This document shows positions 62,904-64,000 of a stretch of DNA of 64,000 nt, one piece after another. Position numbers and translations under genes: made by a program. This DNA is from Pseudomonadota bacterium (lineage in GTDB: Bacteria; Pseudomonadota; Gammaproteobacteria; Steroidobacterales; Steroidobacteraceae). The notes under the pieces were generated by a model. The model had not been told where the DNA came from, did not search any database, and was given only the letters and a program-made list of their open reading frames with translations. Position 1 is the first letter of the stretch; each line of letters starts with the position of its first letter. Where the stretch lies: assembly GCA_023433705.1 (NCBI GenBank), contig JAEYUC010000007.1, positions 1 to 64,000 of the forward strand, written 5' to 3'.

Positions 62904-64000
62904 TCAATCGCCCATGCAGTACACGGCGGCCTCGGCGAAGACCTGTTTCAGCCGGTACTGGTTGTTCCTGAATCGGGTGGTCATCGCGGACACCTCGGCG
63001 CGGTCGGCCGCGTTGCCGGGCGCGCGCAGGCACACCGTCTTGAAGACCTTCTCGACCTGGCATTGCGCGAAGGCCGCGCTGGCCGCGAGCTCCTGCCCCA
63101 TCGACTTGGCGCCCGTGCCCGAACCGGGCAGCGCGTTGTTCCAGCCGAGCACGGAGTTCTGGCCCTTGCGCCAGCGGTTCTCCCACGCGTCGTCGGGCGT
63201 CACGAAGCCCGGCGCGAAGTTGGTGGCGTTGTTGAAGTACTTGGGATGCACGGCGGACGGGTCGTAGACCAGGCGCATCGTGCCCGGCGCGTCGGCGTTG
63301 CCGTTGTCGAAGTCGTAGTGCGCGAACGCCTGCGCGAGCGGATCCATGCCGTTGTGGCAGCCGATGCAGTTGTTCAGGAAGATGCGGCTGTCGCCACCGG
63401 GGCTGCGGCTGACGTCCTGGCGGATGCGATCCGGCGGCAGCGAGGTGTCGAGCACCTGCTCCATGTCGCGGCACAGGTGATTCATCAGCGTGAAGCGGAA
63501 CATCGCGCGGTTGGTGCCGTCGACGAAGAACGCTTCGGACGAAGCGCGCGAGGTGATGAAGCCCGCGGTCGCGGAAGCCGGGATGCCGAGCACCGACGAC
63601 TGGGCGACCGGGTCGAGGAACTCCTTGAGGTTCACCGCGTTGTTCTCGGCGGCCTCGTAGTGCGCGTTGCTGGTTGCCGAGGCAGCCGGCGTGACGCCAC
63701 GGACCACGTATGTGAGGTCGGCCGACAGCGCGGTGCTGAAGTCGACGTTGTCGCGCACCATGCCGATGTACGTCGCGACGTAGTCATTCAATGGGGCGAA
63801 GACCGTCTGGTCGCGGTTCGTCCACGGCACCGCCATGTTCTTGAGGGTGACGTTGTAGAACGAAGGGTTCTCGACGGCGTACTGCGTCGCGGCCTGCAGC
63901 GCCTGGCCGTTGGCCACGAGCGTTTCCATCGCGTCGAGGGTTTCCTCCGACGGCGGCACGCCCGCGATGCGGTCGTGGATGCGCTTGGCCTTGTCGCGGT
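62904..64000 (-). CDS. DUF1588/DUF1592-like cytochrome protein (N-terminus beyond window)
   Basis: The frame is open to the right edge (codons continue past the GTG at 63959), so at least 365 C-terminal residues are shown. A heme site CIGCH in RIFLNNCIGCHNGMDPLAQAFAHYDFDN is typical of the DUF1588/DUF1592/DUF1585 group of secreted cytochromes; it also has a closing Cys-containing segment (CQVEKVFKTVCLRAPG). Such proteins usually pair with DUF1501-type proteins. 13 bp upstream of the LamG-cytochrome gene and likely co-transcribed. Confidence 0.75.
   Translation of the reverse strand, partial: RDKAKRIHDRIAGVPPSEETLDAMETLVANGQALQAATQYAVENPSFYNVTLKNMAVPWTNRDQTVFAPLNDYVATYIGMVRDNVDFSTALSADLTYVVRGVTPAASATSNAHYEAAENNAVNLKEFLDPVAQSSVLGIPASATAGFITSRASSEAFFVDGTNRAMFRFTLMNHLCRDMEQVLDTSLPPDRIRQDVSRSPGGDSRIFLNNCIGCHNGMDPLAQAFAHYDFDNGNADAPGTMRLVYDPSAVHPKYFNNATNFAPGFVTPDDAWENRWRKGQNSVLGWNNALPGSGTGAKSMGQELAASAAFAQCQVEKVFKTVCLRAPGNAADRAEVSAMTTRFRNNQYRLKQVFAEAAVYCMGD

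Noticed and set aside
60023..62971. 982-codon open frame on the plus strand opposite the LamG-cytochrome gene
   Set aside because: It has low-complexity Arg/His/Val composition and no recognisable domain; the minus-strand gene has signal peptide, heme sites and LamG.

Overview
The window is GC-rich (about two-thirds G+C by eye) and densely packed chromosomal DNA with short intergenic gaps and many ATGA/GTGA overlaps. Gene content suggests a heterotrophic gammaproteobacterium: RND tripartite pump with a MarR regulator, cobalamin-dependent MetH next to MetF, PEP carboxylase, NdvB-type cyclic glucan synthase, diheme cytochromes c and ExbB/ExbD/TonB-like genes. A Steroidobacteraceae-like or Nevskiales-like lineage is my inference from this mix; there is no rRNA or other phylogenetic marker here. 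I saw no rRNA, tRNA, CRISPR array, prophage or insertion sequence.

Layout. 1-6.7 kb (+): 3' part of an ndvB-like gene, a SulP transporter and a spermidine-synthase-like methyltransferase-fold protein. 6.8-13.1 kb (-): marR, adaptor, RND pump and outer-membrane factor as one operon, with a palindromic operator candidate ahead of marR. 13.3-24 kb: MFS transporter, two TlpA-like redoxins of one unusual type, 3-methyladenine glycosylase, two diheme cytochrome proteins, an ArsR-SRPBCC-SRPBCC operon, pirin plus a lipoprotein amidohydrolase, and a DUF1080 protein. 24.2-29.4 kb: metF-metH with a divergent Lrp/AsnC regulator. 29.6-33.2 kb (+): a four-gene KaiC-KaiB-KaiB-hybrid histidine kinase operon with every start overlapping the previous stop. 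33.2-46.2 kb: DUF5916 outer-membrane-like protein, Cys/Met PLP enzyme, PhzF protein, a ppc-Mpo1-ABC exporter operon, an EamA transporter, a small membrane protein and a Kef-type antiporter. 46.3-47.8 kb (-): an ECF41-type sigma factor and a carboxymuconolactone-decarboxylase-like gene, each preceded by a matching TGTCACA-N16-CGTC promoter. 48-58.4 kb (-): a ten-gene cluster of TlpA protein, periplasmic protein, two large TPR proteins, ExbB, two ExbD, an AgmX/TonB-like protein and two small unknowns. 58.7-64 kb (-): the secreted DUF1501-like / LamG-cytochrome / DUF1588-DUF1592-like set, running off the window.

Two features tie the window together. A family of roughly 100-bp imperfect palindromes (arms built on GGTGCCTGGCACGGAAA) occurs five times, always directly at the 3' end of a gene and usually sharing its stop codon. 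The ExbB/ExbD/AgmX/TPR cluster looks like a proton-driven envelope machine of unknown output and is the best candidate for an undescribed system; the compact KaiC-KaiB2-kinase operon is the second.
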